Notes: generated by a model not told the origin, from the sequence alone. 64,000 bases of DNA from Salipaludibacillus sp. LMS25 (GCF_024362805.1 NZ_CP093299.1:1674001-1738000), one strand, 5' to 3'; positions 8,838-18,162 are shown, counted from the first letter of the stretch. Program-made: numbers and translations.

Positions 8838-9158
8838 ATGCTGACTTTAAAAAATAGACTAATAGCGTTCATCATCATGCCTTGTTGGGCGGTTTTTTTA
8901 ACGTTTTTTTCAGAATCACTCATTCTTTGGACATGGCCAGATTTAGATAGATTCCCTTCGATTATTGCTTTAGCCCTAACAGTTTATATTGCCTATCCGT
9001 TCTTCTCGAAAGAAAGGTTCGAAGCTATTTTCATTAAAGATTCTAATCTATCATTCCTTCGTAAAATAAGACGACATAAATCGTTTTTTATTGAGCAAAC
9101 CCTTCTTTGGCTCTTTGTTGGCACAGCATCTACTTTAGCATCTCTCGTTCATTTATAA
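8838..9158 (+). CDS. Small three-span membrane protein, array member 3 (type 1)
   Basis: A 106-residue type 1 paralogue: LTLKNRLIAFIIMPCWAVFL, YIAYPFFSKERFEAIF, and a C-terminal span ending LASLVHL. AAAAGGA precedes the ATG. The TAA stop lies within the ATAAA that begins a truncated type A repeat, so repeat insertion here left the reading frame intact only because the ATAAA supplies the stop. No type 2 partner follows, unlike members 1 and 4. Confidence 0.68.
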   Translation: MLTLKNRLIAFIIMPCWAVFLTFFSESLILWTWPDLDRFPSIIALALTVYIAYPFFSKERFEAIFIKDSNLSFLRKIRRHKSFFIEQTLLWLFVGTASTLASLVHL

Positions 9159-9185
9159 AGCTAAGCTTCAATCAGTGGGCGTTTC
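9155..9185 (+). repeat. Truncated type A repeat (copy A10)
   Basis: Only the first part, ATAAAGCTAAGCTT through CAGTGGGCGTTT, remains. It overlaps the stop codon of array member 3 and separates it from member 4. Confidence 0.75.
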
Positions 9186-9247
9186 CGTACCTCCCTACTA
9201 AACCTACAACACTCAGTTATTGAAATCTATTGAAAGGGGCATTTTAT

Positions 9248-9568
9248 ATGCTGACTTTTAAAAGTAGACTCATTGCTTTTGTCTTAATGCCAATATGGGC
9301 GGCTTTTATAACGAGCTTGGCAGAGTCACTTATTAAACGAACTTTACTTAACATTGATACAATGATAACGATTTTTATACTCGCTCTTATTGTCTATGTT
9401 TGCTATCCGTTCTTTTCTGAAGAAAAATTCGAAGCCATTTTCGTTAGCGACGCTCACATATCATTCGTCTGTAAAATAAGACGACATAAATCGTTTTTTA
9501 TTGAGCAAACCCTCCTATGGCTGTTTGTTGGAGCGTGGACTGGCATAGAAGCCTTTATTCAATTTTAA
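9248..9568 (+). CDS. Small three-span membrane protein, array member 4 (type 1)
   Basis: 106 residues, very similar to member 1 (LTFKSRLIAFVLMPIWAAF, SLAESLIKRTLLNIDTM, YPFFSEEKFEAIFV), while the stretch RRHKSFFIEQTLLWLFVG is shared with member 3. This looks like gene conversion or recombination between copies. GAAAGGGG precedes the ATG at 9248. Member 5 follows after 15 bases, repeating the member 1-member 2 pairing. Confidence 0.68.
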   Translation: MLTFKSRLIAFVLMPIWAAFITSLAESLIKRTLLNIDTMITIFILALIVYVCYPFFSEEKFEAIFVSDAHISFVCKIRRHKSFFIEQTLLWLFVGAWTGIEAFIQF

Positions 9569-9583
9569 CTTGGAGGATTTACA

Positions 9584-9823
9584 ATGGAAGAAAAGAAGCT
9601 TTCACGGAAAAAGAAAATAATTATTTTCTTTCTTATGCCTTGTTGGGCAACTAGTTTACTCTATTTTACTTTTTCTTTTCTTATTGGTGCATGGTATCAT
9701 TGGGAGCCATTCCTCACCTACCCAATTATTTGTTTTGGTTTTTATATTTTATACCCTCTTATTTATAAGAAAGACTTCTCACTTGTCTTTCTTGATGGGG
9801 GTGAAAAAAGTAAGAAAAAGTAG
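9584..9823 (+). CDS. Small membrane protein, array member 5 (type 2, truncated)
   Basis: This type 2 paralogue has 79 residues instead of 106. The N-terminal half matches member 2 (KKIIIFFLMPCWATS, ICFGFYILYPLIYKKDF), but the protein ends in GGEKSKKK before the third hydrophobic span. Beyond the stop the sequence changes to the 21-bp repeat region. It is probably a decayed end copy and may not function. Confidence 0.55.
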   Translation: MEEKKLSRKKKIIIFFLMPCWATSLLYFTFSFLIGAWYHWEPFLTYPIICFGFYILYPLIYKKDFSLVFLDGGEKSKKK

Positions 9824-9848
9824 GATAATAGTATTTCAGCAGCAATCA

Positions 9849-9947
9849 CTGCTCTTTCATCAATAAACCCCATTTTTTCAGCATTCTCTCTCTCTTTTTC
9901 ATCATCAATCTTCTATTTTTACGCAACTCCCTCACTTTTTTCAGCAT
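9849..9947 (-). repeat. 21-bp phased tandem repeat, locus 1
   Basis: Four full units, each exactly 21 bases (9864-9884, 9885-9905, 9906-9926, 9927-9947), plus a partial one. Read on the minus strand the best units are ATGCTGAAAAA followed by ten variable bases. It lies between the 3' ends of the small-protein array and the amylase gene. Related loci are at 37253 and 48631. Confidence 0.75.
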
Positions 9948-10002
9948 CAAGCTTCCGTTTTTCCCAACAGCCCTCCCTCTCCTCCTCCACCCTATTTCCA
10001 AA

Positions 10003-10025
10003 GAAAAGGCGCCCTTTTGGACGCC
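10003..10025 (-). terminator. Terminator of the amylase gene
   Basis: On the minus strand GGCGTCC-AAAA-GGGCGCC forms a 7-bp stem (one G.U pair) followed by TTTTC, 9 bases after the amylase stop. Confidence 0.8.
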
Positions 10026-10033
10026 CATTCTAT

Positions 10034-12907
10034 CTATTGACGAGGTACTCCGGTTGTTATTTGACCATCTCTTACTGTGTGAATGCCTGCTGGGAAACGG
10101 TAATCGCGGCCTCGGTTGTTATCCCACGAACTTGCGCCATTATTAAAGGCGGCAGTCAGGGTAGCATCGTCCTCCAAAGGAATCGTCACCTCGTAATAAC
10201 CTGGATAGTGACTAGCGGGCGATAATGCTCGTCCTGGCAAGGTCGTCCAGTTACCATTGCCTATTGCATAGTGAATATGTGGGCTCGTCCAGTTCGTATT
10301 ATAATAGATCGTGACGTTTGCCGGAGCTTGAGGATCACCTGCCCGAATTTGACCATCTTCTAACGTGAAAACGCCTGAAGTGATGTGATAATCTTTTCCT
10401 TGATTGTTATCCCACTGGCCGGAACCGTTGTTAAATGCAGCTTTAATCGTACTTTGTTCATCTACATCAAGGGTTATCATGGCATAACCCTCAAATGGTG
10501 ATGCTTCCATTGCTACTCCTGGGGACTCCGTCCAAGAACCACCATCAATAGCATAGTGAATATGCGGCTTGCTCCAATCGGTGCGGTAATAGAGTGTTAA
10601 TCCTTCTGCTTTTGTAAATTCATACGTTTCTTCTGCTGTACCGTGCTCGTTTTCGCCAGTTAAAGTAAGTGTAATAACATCACCAGCCTCAGCATTTTCA
10701 CCTAGATGAAGTGTATCGCCATGTTCATAAGCAACGGGGTCGTTGTCATGAAGGACATATGAGGCTTCCTCCACGTTTCTTGCTGACAACGTCACTTCAA
10801 CGCCGTCACCTGTGAAGGTGCCTCCAGGTGGATCGGCGGCAACTGATGGGTACGGAATTGTCTTTGTAAAGGTGTAATCTGCTTCTGTTTCTCCTGCTTC
10901 GTTTTCTGCGTATAAATGTAACGTGACTGACTCGTCAAAAGCTAGATCCTCACCTACCGTTATGACATCGCCCTCCTCATAGGTCACTCCGTCATCGGCA
11001 GGGTTTGAGCCGTCCAATGTATACATGGCTGACTCTGCGCCACTCACATGCAACGTCACTTCGATGGCTTCTTCATCAAACTCACCACCTTGAGGTGAGG
11101 CAGTCACTGTAGGGAGCTCTTCTCCTGCTCGTTCAATAAGAATGACGCCAGAGTCATGAGCCTTAAACGTCACGTCACCATTACTTACGACGGCTGTTTC
11201 TTTCGTGTAAAAATCTCGCAGAACTTGGCCATCAGAGAAGACTGACGACACATTAAGAGTCGTTTCCCCCGACGCTCCCACTGCCACGACAACACGATCT
11301 TCTCGTTCACCATCTTGATATGTTCTACTGAACGTATAGGGGCTACTTCCTAGCTGCTTATGTTCACCAGCACCGATTGCAATATGGTTATTTCGAAATT
11401 GACCCATAACTTGCCAATGAGCTAACACCGATTCATCAATGTCATCCCAGTTCATGGATGAGCGTGTCCCTTGGGCAGGGTCCGTGCCGCTAGGTCCATA
11501 TGGCCGTGCCGTTTCGTCACCATAAAACACTTGTACACCACCAGGCAAAAGCATGAGGTACGTGCCACCATCAATCAGATTCCTTCTCGGAAACAAGTGG
11601 GTATCATGTTGAGAAAGATAACTTAATACGTTGAAATCAGGATCACTATTAATCGCCTTAGCATAATGAGAAAACGTTGATTCCATTGTTGCTAAATTAT
11701 AAGCTGGTCCATTGCGGTTTTCTCCTTGAAACGTAAAATTAATCACTGAATCAAAACCGTGATCAAAATATTGGCTTTTTCCGACACCATGTCCCCACAC
11801 TTCTGCTGTCATCCAAAAATCATCTGTCCAATCAGCCCCTGGTGCATCTGGGTTTTCTTCCCGCCACGTCCATAAAGCGTCATTGGCCGATTCTTTTAAT
11901 TGATCCCACCGCTCTAAATCTACATGTTTAGCCGTATCTACCCTAAAACCGTCAATGCCGAATTCTGCGACCCAAGCTGATAACCACGCAATTTTATAAT
12001 CTGCCGGAGCCATATTTAAGTCTTTTCTTAATTCCTCTGCCGCAGGGACGATCCAATCGTCATAATTTCCGTCACGTTCCTTGTTCCATTTTGTTTCAAG
12101 TATTGGCGGCAATCCAATGCTGTTCGTTAATTCTGTTCGAAAATCAGGCAAGCCATCTAAACATTGTGTGCGATCATTATTTCCACAAGAGGGATAACCA
12201 GCAATACCAGCTCTTACCCACTGCCCCCACCATGAACGCCATGCATTAGCGTCATTATAGTTAACCTTGTTATGCCAATCCAGCCACGATTGGCCCCATG
12301 ACGGTGTCCAATCAGCTGAAACCCCTGGGTTGCCAAATCCGTATTCATGCATATCCTTTAACGTATTATATCCTGGATGGTTCATCACCACATCCAAAAC
12401 CACTCGAATTCCCTTTTCATGAGCGGTATCTACAAAGGTCCTCATTTCTTCCACTGTTCCCCAATTTTGATCGGTCATCGTATAATCAAGGGCGTAATAG
12501 CCATGAAAAGCATAGTGAGCAAAATCGCCTTTTTTTCCACCTCCAACCCAGCCATGCACTTGTTCATAAGGGGCCGAAATCCAGATGGAATTAATACCGA
12601 GATCAGTAAAATAACCCTCATTAAGTTTATCTGTCAACCCTTGAAAATCGCCTCCATGGAACGTTCCAATATTTTGCCCCCACGCATCTTTCTGTGGGCG
12701 TCCATACGAATTGTTGTTTGTAGGATCACCATCAAGAAAGCGATCTGTCATGGCAAAATAAACAGTGGCATTCTCCCATGAAAAATCATTCTGCTCTGCT
12801 TTGACGACGTTTTTTGTATTATTATCTGCATTAACGTCATGTGTTGGTACGAGGGGTGATAAAAGCATCAATATACTTAGCATGAAGAAGGTTACCGTTC
12901 TATACAT
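10034..12907 (-). CDS. Secreted alpha-amylase (GH13) with two C-terminal CBM25 modules
   Basis: A 957-residue extracellular starch-degrading enzyme. A signal peptide covers roughly residues 1-27. The GH13 catalytic barrel has region I DVVMNH (about residue 175), region II GFRVDTAKH with the nucleophile Asp (about 320), region III TAEVWGHG with the acid Glu (about 369) and region IV SQHDTH (about 434). Two linker-like beta domains follow (ASPQGGEF and ADPPGGTF repeats, FN3/CHB_HEX type). Then come two tandem starch-binding modules, both with PHIHYAI, AFNNG and WDNN motifs typical of CBM25. It is monocistronic, with a terminator after the stop and two cre-like sites upstream, so glucose repression by CcpA is expected. 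Confidence 0.93.
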   Translation of the reverse strand: MYRTVTFFMLSILMLLSPLVPTHDVNADNNTKNVVKAEQNDFSWENATVYFAMTDRFLDGDPTNNNSYGRPQKDAWGQNIGTFHGGDFQGLTDKLNEGYFTDLGINSIWISAPYEQVHGWVGGGKKGDFAHYAFHGYYALDYTMTDQNWGTVEEMRTFVDTAHEKGIRVVLDVVMNHPGYNTLKDMHEYGFGNPGVSADWTPSWGQSWLDWHNKVNYNDANAWRSWWGQWVRAGIAGYPSCGNNDRTQCLDGLPDFRTELTNSIGLPPILETKWNKERDGNYDDWIVPAAEELRKDLNMAPADYKIAWLSAWVAEFGIDGFRVDTAKHVDLERWDQLKESANDALWTWREENPDAPGADWTDDFWMTAEVWGHGVGKSQYFDHGFDSVINFTFQGENRNGPAYNLATMESTFSHYAKAINSDPDFNVLSYLSQHDTHLFPRRNLIDGGTYLMLLPGGVQVFYGDETARPYGPSGTDPAQGTRSSMNWDDIDESVLAHWQVMGQFRNNHIAIGAGEHKQLGSSPYTFSRTYQDGEREDRVVVAVGASGETTLNVSSVFSDGQVLRDFYTKETAVVSNGDVTFKAHDSGVILIERAGEELPTVTASPQGGEFDEEAIEVTLHVSGAESAMYTLDGSNPADDGVTYEEGDVITVGEDLAFDESVTLHLYAENEAGETEADYTFTKTIPYPSVAADPPGGTFTGDGVEVTLSARNVEEASYVLHDNDPVAYEHGDTLHLGENAEAGDVITLTLTGENEHGTAEETYEFTKAEGLTLYYRTDWSKPHIHYAIDGGSWTESPGVAMEASPFEGYAMITLDVDEQSTIKAAFNNGSGQWDNNQGKDYHITSGVFTLEDGQIRAGDPQAPANVTIYYNTNWTSPHIHYAIGNGNWTTLPGRALSPASHYPGYYEVTIPLEDDATLTAAFNNGASSWDNNRGRDYRFPAGIHTVRDGQITTGVPRQ

Positions 12908-12936
12908 CCATGTCTCACTCCTAATGTTTTAGTGGA

Positions 12937-12950
12937 AGCAATCGTTTGCA
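12937..12950 (-). promoter_or_regulatory. cre-like site 1 of the amylase gene
   Basis: On the minus strand TGCAAACGATTGCT is an imperfect dyad resembling the CcpA site, 30 bases upstream of the amylase start. Confidence 0.45.
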
Positions 12951-13003
12951 TAAATGAACGTGCAATATCCCTACTCCAAGTTTATCACCCCCTATCTACA
13001 ATA

Positions 13004-13017
13004 AGAAAGCGGTTTCA
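13004..13017 (-). promoter_or_regulatory. cre-like site 2 of the amylase gene
   Basis: On the minus strand TGAAACCGCTTTCT fits TGNNANCGNTNNCA at all but the last position. It lies about 100 bases upstream of the start, where CcpA repression of amylase is usual in Bacillus. Confidence 0.65.
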
Positions 13018-13168
13018 TAACGTAGAAAAATTATATCATATTAATCGAGATTAGTAGCTTCTCTTTTCAAAAATGATACATTCCACCTATTCCAGCACTT
13101 TTAAATGACATGAAAAGCTAATTTACGAGATTTTTCTAGGAGACGTGATATATTCCCCTAAATCAAAA

Positions 13169-13190
13169 GGCCCCTCTTTTAAAAGGGACC
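13169..13190 (-). terminator. Terminator of the Bce-like operon
   Basis: Minus strand: GGTCCCT pairs with AGGGGCC (one G.U) and is followed by TTTTGATTT, just after the permease stop. Confidence 0.75.
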
Positions 13191-13204
13191 ATCTAAATAG
13201 GCGT

Positions 13205-15094
13205 TTAAAAAACTGCCTCTTTAATCTGTTTAATGTAAAAATACCGTACAATAATGAAATAGAGAACTTGAATAGTAAAGAAAATGCCTAGAATAGTGGC
13301 AGATAGAAGAAAGAGATCATATTGAAAAGCATTTGATAGGGCGTTTAGAGCAACAGCACCGTGAATGAGTGCCGCAGCAATCGGTGTAAAGAAGAGAATA
13401 GCCGTTTGCCTTGTGAGCACCTTCTTCAATTCCTTCTCACTTAATCCTAACTTTGTAATGGCCCGAAACTTTTGTTTGTCATCCTCTAAATCGTTGTAAA
13501 GACGGAAATACAGGAAGCTTCCTGCCGAGACAAAAAAAACGATACCGATAAACAGACCGATGAACAGGATAGGACTGAACATGACACTCACTTCATACAT
13601 TGTAAAATCATTTGGTTGAAATTCATACGTGTCTAAATGATTAGATATGATCTCCCCTGCTTCAACGAGTGTGTCATGATCAGCATCCACTGCCTGCCAA
13701 ACATAAAAGGGGTCCTGAGAGATAGGTTCAGGCAAGTTGTCGTAGGCCTCGTCTGCCACAATGTAATAAACAATTTCAGGAAAAACACCTGACTGCAGCG
13801 TGTCAGTAACAGTAAGTTCTTCTCCTGTTTCCAAAGGAATTTCGTCCATATCAGGCATGTCATAACCTCCCATAGCCACATCTAATGCGGCTAACAAGGC
13901 CTCATCTTTAGCCACCGTCACTGTGTCGTACCCGAGGAGCTGTGCCAACTCATTATATTGCGATTCTGGTGTAATTAAGATAGACTTTTTGTCTATTTCT
14001 TTAAACTCATAAAAATGAAGTAATGGTTGCTTATTAACCGTTTCGATATGCCCTTCTGCTAATACAGTCTCTACATATGCGAGCGTTTCCTCTATTTCCT
14101 CCTCAGTTGTCTCCTCATTAGGTGCGTACGTAAAAGAGTACGTATCTGTTAGACCATGTGTCATAAAATGGTTAAAACCGAATAACGTACCGATAGCACT
14201 AAATGCCACCGTTGAAATAATCGCCACCATAAAGAAGGTCCGTGCATTGTCTTTCATCCGATAAGCCAAATCGGAAAATAAGAGCATGTTCGTTTTTTTC
14301 CAAAACAAAGATTGCTTGTTTTTGAGCTTACGAATAACAAAGACACTTAACTGTGTAAATAAAAAATATGTCCCTATGACAACGACAATAATAACAGGGA
14401 TCATCGCCATGATGACGTGTACTCCTTCAACAATAAAAGCAGTCACATACCCGCTACCGAGTAAAATTACAGCCACCGCTGTTAAAAATTTAGAGGCTTT
14501 TGGTTCCCCTTTTGATTTTTTATCTCCTTTAATGAGGTCGATTAGTTTATGGTTTTTGACCACTATTGAAATAAAAAAGGAGATAAAAAGAAACAAGGCT
14601 GCAAACGAGATAAATGTCGTGGCAACGGCCTGCCAAGGAATATAAAAATACAATGATTCCTCAATAACAAGTATATTCTCAGCTATTAAAAGAATCACCT
14701 TCGCAAACAATAGCCCAACTAAAATTCCACCTATCGTCGCGAGAAACCCAATAATGATATTTTCTAAAAACACAAGTAGCCTAATCTGCCACGTTGAAAT
14801 GCCTTGGAGCATCAATAGACCGAATTCCTTCTTTCGGGACTTTAAGAAAGCCCCCATGGAGTAGAGGACAAAGAAGAAAGAGAAAATATAAATCATAACG
14901 GCGGCCACATCCATCCCGAAGCTGGCATCTTGACCTGTCCCCGATTCCATGATGCCGCCGGTTAACACCGGATGATAGGTAAAAATATTAAATGTAAAAA
15001 AAACCATTACCATGAATAAGCTGCTAAGGAAATAAGCCATATATAAACGCTTATTGCGAATGACATTGTTAACCGCGAACTGACGGAAAGTCAT
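13205..15094 (-). CDS. BceB-like ABC permease (FtsX/MacB type, peptide detoxification)
   Basis: A 629-residue permease of the BceB group: N-terminal FRQFAVNNVIRNKRLYMAYF, ten expected membrane spans and a large extracellular domain (about residues 310-510) between spans 7 and 8, rich in acidic residues. Together with the ATPase it removes or senses cell-wall-active peptides such as bacitracin-like compounds and passes the signal to the kinase. The ATG at 15094 has GGAGG at a 9-base gap; an ATG six bases earlier is too close to the ribosome site. It overlaps the ATPase gene by 26 bases. Confidence 0.88.
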   Translation of the reverse strand: MTFRQFAVNNVIRNKRLYMAYFLSSLFMVMVFFTFNIFTYHPVLTGGIMESGTGQDASFGMDVAAVMIYIFSFFFVLYSMGAFLKSRKKEFGLLMLQGISTWQIRLLVFLENIIIGFLATIGGILVGLLFAKVILLIAENILVIEESLYFYIPWQAVATTFISFAALFLFISFFISIVVKNHKLIDLIKGDKKSKGEPKASKFLTAVAVILLGSGYVTAFIVEGVHVIMAMIPVIIVVVIGTYFLFTQLSVFVIRKLKNKQSLFWKKTNMLLFSDLAYRMKDNARTFFMVAIISTVAFSAIGTLFGFNHFMTHGLTDTYSFTYAPNEETTEEEIEETLAYVETVLAEGHIETVNKQPLLHFYEFKEIDKKSILITPESQYNELAQLLGYDTVTVAKDEALLAALDVAMGGYDMPDMDEIPLETGEELTVTDTLQSGVFPEIVYYIVADEAYDNLPEPISQDPFYVWQAVDADHDTLVEAGEIISNHLDTYEFQPNDFTMYEVSVMFSPILFIGLFIGIVFFVSAGSFLYFRLYNDLEDDKQKFRAITKLGLSEKELKKVLTRQTAILFFTPIAAALIHGAVALNALSNAFQYDLFLLSATILGIFFTIQVLYFIIVRYFYIKQIKEAVF

Positions 15095-15833
15095 GATCAT
15101 TCCCTCCTAGCAGTGACAGTGTATCAATAATCTTTTGATAGAAGGTTTGCCGATGATCGCCTCGATGAATTTCTGAGAAGAGCTTGCCATCGCGAATGAA
15201 AATAACTCTATTGCAATAACTGGCGGCTTGCGGATCGTGTGTTACGAGCAGCATTGTCGCCTTTTCTTCAACATTAATCGTTTCTAAAAGGGTCATGACA
15301 TCTTTTGAAGACTTGGAATCAAGGTTCCCGGTAGGTTCATCGGCAAGAAGGAGTTTAGGTGTATGAACCATGGCTCTTGCAACTGCCGTTCTCTGAGCTT
15401 GCCCACCTGATATTTCATACGTACGTTTCTCTAATATGTCGCTAATTCCCAGCTTAACTGCCACATCTGCTGCCCGCTGTTTCATATCAGCGACTTTTTT
15501 CCCATCCAGCGTTAGAGGAAGCACAATATTTTCTTCCACCGTTAACGTGTGTAGTAAATTGAAATCCTGAAAGATAAAACCTAATTCATTTCGACGAAAT
15601 TTTGCAAGCTCCCCCTTTTTCAATAGATGGGGATTACGACCGCCGATAAGCACTTCACCTGTAGTAGGTTCATCGATCGTGGCAATTAAATTAAGCAACG
15701 TCGTTTTTCCGCTTCCAGAAGGCCCCATAATCCCAACAAATTCACCATTTTCTACGGTAAAATCAACATTCGTTAAGGCTTTATAAGGTATTTTACCTTC
15801 ATAGATTTTACTTACTTGTTTGACATTTAACAT
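15069..15833 (-). CDS. BceA-like ABC transporter ATPase
   Basis: A 254-residue nucleotide-binding subunit: Walker A GPSGSGKTT, signature SGGQAQR, Walker B LLLADEPTGNLD, switch His in LLVTHD. The ATG at 15833 follows AAAGGAG at 8 bases and matches the family start MLNVKQVSK; a longer frame upstream is not supported. It overlaps the permease gene. The 85 bases before it carry a perfect palindrome that matches the BceR operator form, so this gene and the permease probably have their own inducible promoter. Confidence 0.9.
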   Translation of the reverse strand: MLNVKQVSKIYEGKIPYKALTNVDFTVENGEFVGIMGPSGSGKTTLLNLIATIDEPTTGEVLIGGRNPHLLKKGELAKFRRNELGFIFQDFNLLHTLTVEENIVLPLTLDGKKVADMKQRAADVAVKLGISDILEKRTYEISGGQAQRTAVARAMVHTPKLLLADEPTGNLDSKSSKDVMTLLETINVEEKATMLLVTHDPQAASYCNRVIFIRDGKLFSEIHRGDHRQTFYQKIIDTLSLLGGNDHDFPSVRG

Positions 15834-15917
15834 CACAAGATCTCCTTTCCCTATATGATCTGTGATAAGTTTATCGTTCATACTGACTAAATTACTATCG
15901 ATTCGTCTTTCATTTCC

Positions 15918-15933
15918 CTTACACGCGTGTAAG
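15918..15933 (-). promoter_or_regulatory. Palindromic operator of BceR type before the ATPase gene
   Basis: CTTACACGCGTGTAAG is a perfect 16-bp palindrome. Its core TTACA-CGCG-TGTAA fits the inverted repeat TnACA-N4-TGTAA described for BceR-like regulators. It overlaps the stop codon of the kinase gene and lies 85 bases before the ATPase start, the position expected for the inducible promoter. Confidence 0.75.
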
Positions 15934-16920
15934 ATTTTGTGAAGAAGAGAAAATGATGCGGAATGTGCTCCCTTCCCCTTCTCTCGATTCAAGCTCAATG
16001 CGGTGGCCGAGTTGATCGATCACTTCCTTGACGAGATAGAGCCCCATTCCCGTTGACTCCCTAAAGGTCCTTCCATTCTCACCCGTATAAAAAGCGTTAA
16101 ACACTCTTTTTATATCCTGAGTCGGAATGCCTACACCGAAGTCGCTCACTTCAAGAATGGCTTCTCCATTTTTTTCATAGACATCAATCATAATTTTACT
16201 AGTAAGACCTGTGGAGTATTTGACCGCATTGTTAAGGAGCTGTGCAATGATAAACATCAGCCATTTTTCATCCGTTTCTACTGTTATGTGTGGGGATTCT
16301 TCCTTAACTTCAGGATAGACATTATGGCGAATATAAAACCGTTTATTCTCGTGATTCACCTCTTTTACAAGAGTAGACAGAGAAACAGACTTAAAATGAA
16401 AATCTTGTTCCATCGTCCTTAGTCTGGCCATATAGAGTACAGTGTTCAATCCGTTTTTCATTCGGTCGGTTTCGGCTCGAATATCTGACGACTCTGGCTC
16501 TTCTACATTTCTTGCTGTTAAATCAATGACCGATAACGGCGTTTTCATTTGATGAACCCATTGATCAATAAAAGTTAAATGCTCTTCTTGCTGTTTTTCC
16601 AACGTTTTAATTTGTTTATGATAGTACTTATACTGGGCTTTTAAAAGCTGATTTAGCGCTTCAGACAACGGCACTGTCTCTGTTTTTTGATAAGTGTCAT
16701 CGAGTGACATGAGCGGCTTGCTTAAGCGTGTATAAAAGTACCGATGACTAATGTAATGGTACACAAGGTAACCCGTTAACACGACCAATCCTAAAAAAAT
16801 GGCGTAAATCGATAATTTTAAATCTCTGTAGCCATCAAGCCATAAGATGCAAATAACACCAGAGAGCTGGATGATTTGAATAACAATAAGTAATGCGTGT
16901 TCTTTAAGAAATAGTCTCAT
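15919..16920 (-). CDS. BceS-like intramembrane-sensing histidine kinase
   Basis: 333 residues. Two N-terminal membrane helices (about 8-28 and 36-56) lie close together with almost no extracellular loop, as in intramembrane-sensing kinases that listen to their transporter. The H-box DQWVHQMKTP has the phospho-acceptor His near residue 123. The ATP-binding domain shows N-box LLNNAVKYS, G1 DFGVGIP and G2 GMGLYLVK. The ATG overlaps the stop of the regulator gene (ATGA), so the two are coupled. Confidence 0.9.
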   Translation of the reverse strand: MRLFLKEHALLIVIQIIQLSGVICILWLDGYRDLKLSIYAIFLGLVVLTGYLVYHYISHRYFYTRLSKPLMSLDDTYQKTETVPLSEALNQLLKAQYKYYHKQIKTLEKQQEEHLTFIDQWVHQMKTPLSVIDLTARNVEEPESSDIRAETDRMKNGLNTVLYMARLRTMEQDFHFKSVSLSTLVKEVNHENKRFYIRHNVYPEVKEESPHITVETDEKWLMFIIAQLLNNAVKYSTGLTSKIMIDVYEKNGEAILEVSDFGVGIPTQDIKRVFNAFYTGENGRTFRESTGMGLYLVKEVIDQLGHRIELESREGEGSTFRIIFSSSQNLTRV

Positions 16921-17624
16921 GACTGTATATCCTCTTCCAAAACGTCATTCAAACGATACCCTGCCCCTCTTACCGTTTCCACCATCCCCGCAAGACCGAG
17001 CTCGCTAAATTTTTTTCTTACACGTGTCATATTCACATTTAATGTATTTTCGTCAACGTACGTTTGATCGTCCCAAAGTGTTTCCAGCAAATCCTCCCGT
17101 CCGCTCACTCGTGGATAGCGATCCATTAAATGTTCAATAATACCCGCTTCCTTAGCTGACAATGTCACCTTGCGAGTCCCATACAGTAATTCTAGCCGCT
17201 CCGGATAAAACGTAAGGCCTTTAAGCGTCATTTTCCGCTCCTGCCCGTTTGCCGCATACTCTCCATAGGCTCTTCGCAAGTGGCTGCGAATTTTTGCCAC
17301 GACTACTTGGGCATGGAACGGTTTTGTGATGAAATCATCACCACCATTTTCAAGTGCCATGACTTGGTCCATTTCACCCGTTCTTGCCGAGATAAAAATG
17401 ACCGGACAAACGGACTCTAATCGAATTTGCCGACACCAATAATACCCATCAAAGCTCGGCAAATTAATATCTAGCAGGACGAGGTCTGGGCTGTAGGCAC
17501 GAAACTCTTCCAATACACGATCAAAAGCCTGTACGGTTACAACAGTGTAACCATAATCCTTTATGTATGCTCGTAGTATTTTAGCAATTTTAGGGTCATC
17601 TTCAACAATAAGTATTTTCTGCAT
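16917..17624 (-). CDS. BceR-like response regulator (OmpR/PhoB family)
   Basis: 235 residues. The receiver has the acidic pair EDD, phospho-acceptor Asp in LVLLDINLP (about residue 52), a switch Ser in ISA and Lys in TKPF. A winged-helix output domain follows (YVDENTLNVNMTRVRKK, TVRGAGYRL). The ATG at 17624 has GGGAGG at about 8 bases; the in-frame extension upstream looks non-coding. It is first in the RR-HK-ATPase-permease operon and probably binds the palindrome at 15918. Confidence 0.9.
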   Translation of the reverse strand: MQKILIVEDDPKIAKILRAYIKDYGYTVVTVQAFDRVLEEFRAYSPDLVLLDINLPSFDGYYWCRQIRLESVCPVIFISARTGEMDQVMALENGGDDFITKPFHAQVVVAKIRSHLRRAYGEYAANGQERKMTLKGLTFYPERLELLYGTRKVTLSAKEAGIIEHLMDRYPRVSGREDLLETLWDDQTYVDENTLNVNMTRVRKKFSELGLAGMVETVRGAGYRLNDVLEEDIQS

Positions 17625-18162
17625 CACTGCTACCTCCCTTAAAATGAAGCTCGCCTTCCCTTCTATTATATAGGAGATGTTTAAAAAATAAGAAGAAAAA
17701 GACAGACATAGCCGTTGATTAGATCGCTCCATGACCTTAAACATAGCTTGCTCAATCTAAAAAAGCAAACGTCCAGTGTTGAACACTTGTCTATGTATAT
17801 GTGGCGTCTTCAGAATATAACGGAGACACTTAGCTGAATCACTTTCATAATGATGCCTCATGAGCAATCAAACGAATACTTTCTATTACTATTTAGTATA
17901 CGGATGATAAAAGTGACTGAAACGTAAGACAGCGACCTGGAAGATCCACTTTTGCGAGGAATTACCGATCAAAAGTTAGCTGAAGACGAGCCCTCGGGAA
18001 AGCGACCGTCTGAAGAGAAGTCCACATTCATTATTCGGATTTTCACATCCTATTTTCAATTATGGAATTCCTTTTGTTTAATAACAATGAGTATTTTAAT
18101 TTGATTAGTTAACGCACTGTTAGATTATAAGATAATTGACTATTTGTCCCCTAGTAACTATA
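17625..18162. other. Gene-free interval upstream of the Bce-like operon
   Basis: No gene seen. It should hold the promoter of the regulator-kinase genes. A stretch near 17980 (GAGCCCTCGGGAAAGCGACC) resembles one near 40970 (ACCCCCTCGAGAAAGGGCCC) and may be an old dispersed repeat. Confidence 0.4.

Noticed and set aside
8133..9823. The small membrane protein array as phage holins
   Set aside because: No phage genes, endolysin or attachment sites nearby, and holins do not occur as five tandem paralogues.
9849..10028. The minus-strand 60-residue frame of locus 1 as a coiled-coil protein gene
   Set aside because: The heptad look arises from the 21-bp DNA repeat; at locus 3 the same repeat has stops in frame, so coding is not what is conserved.
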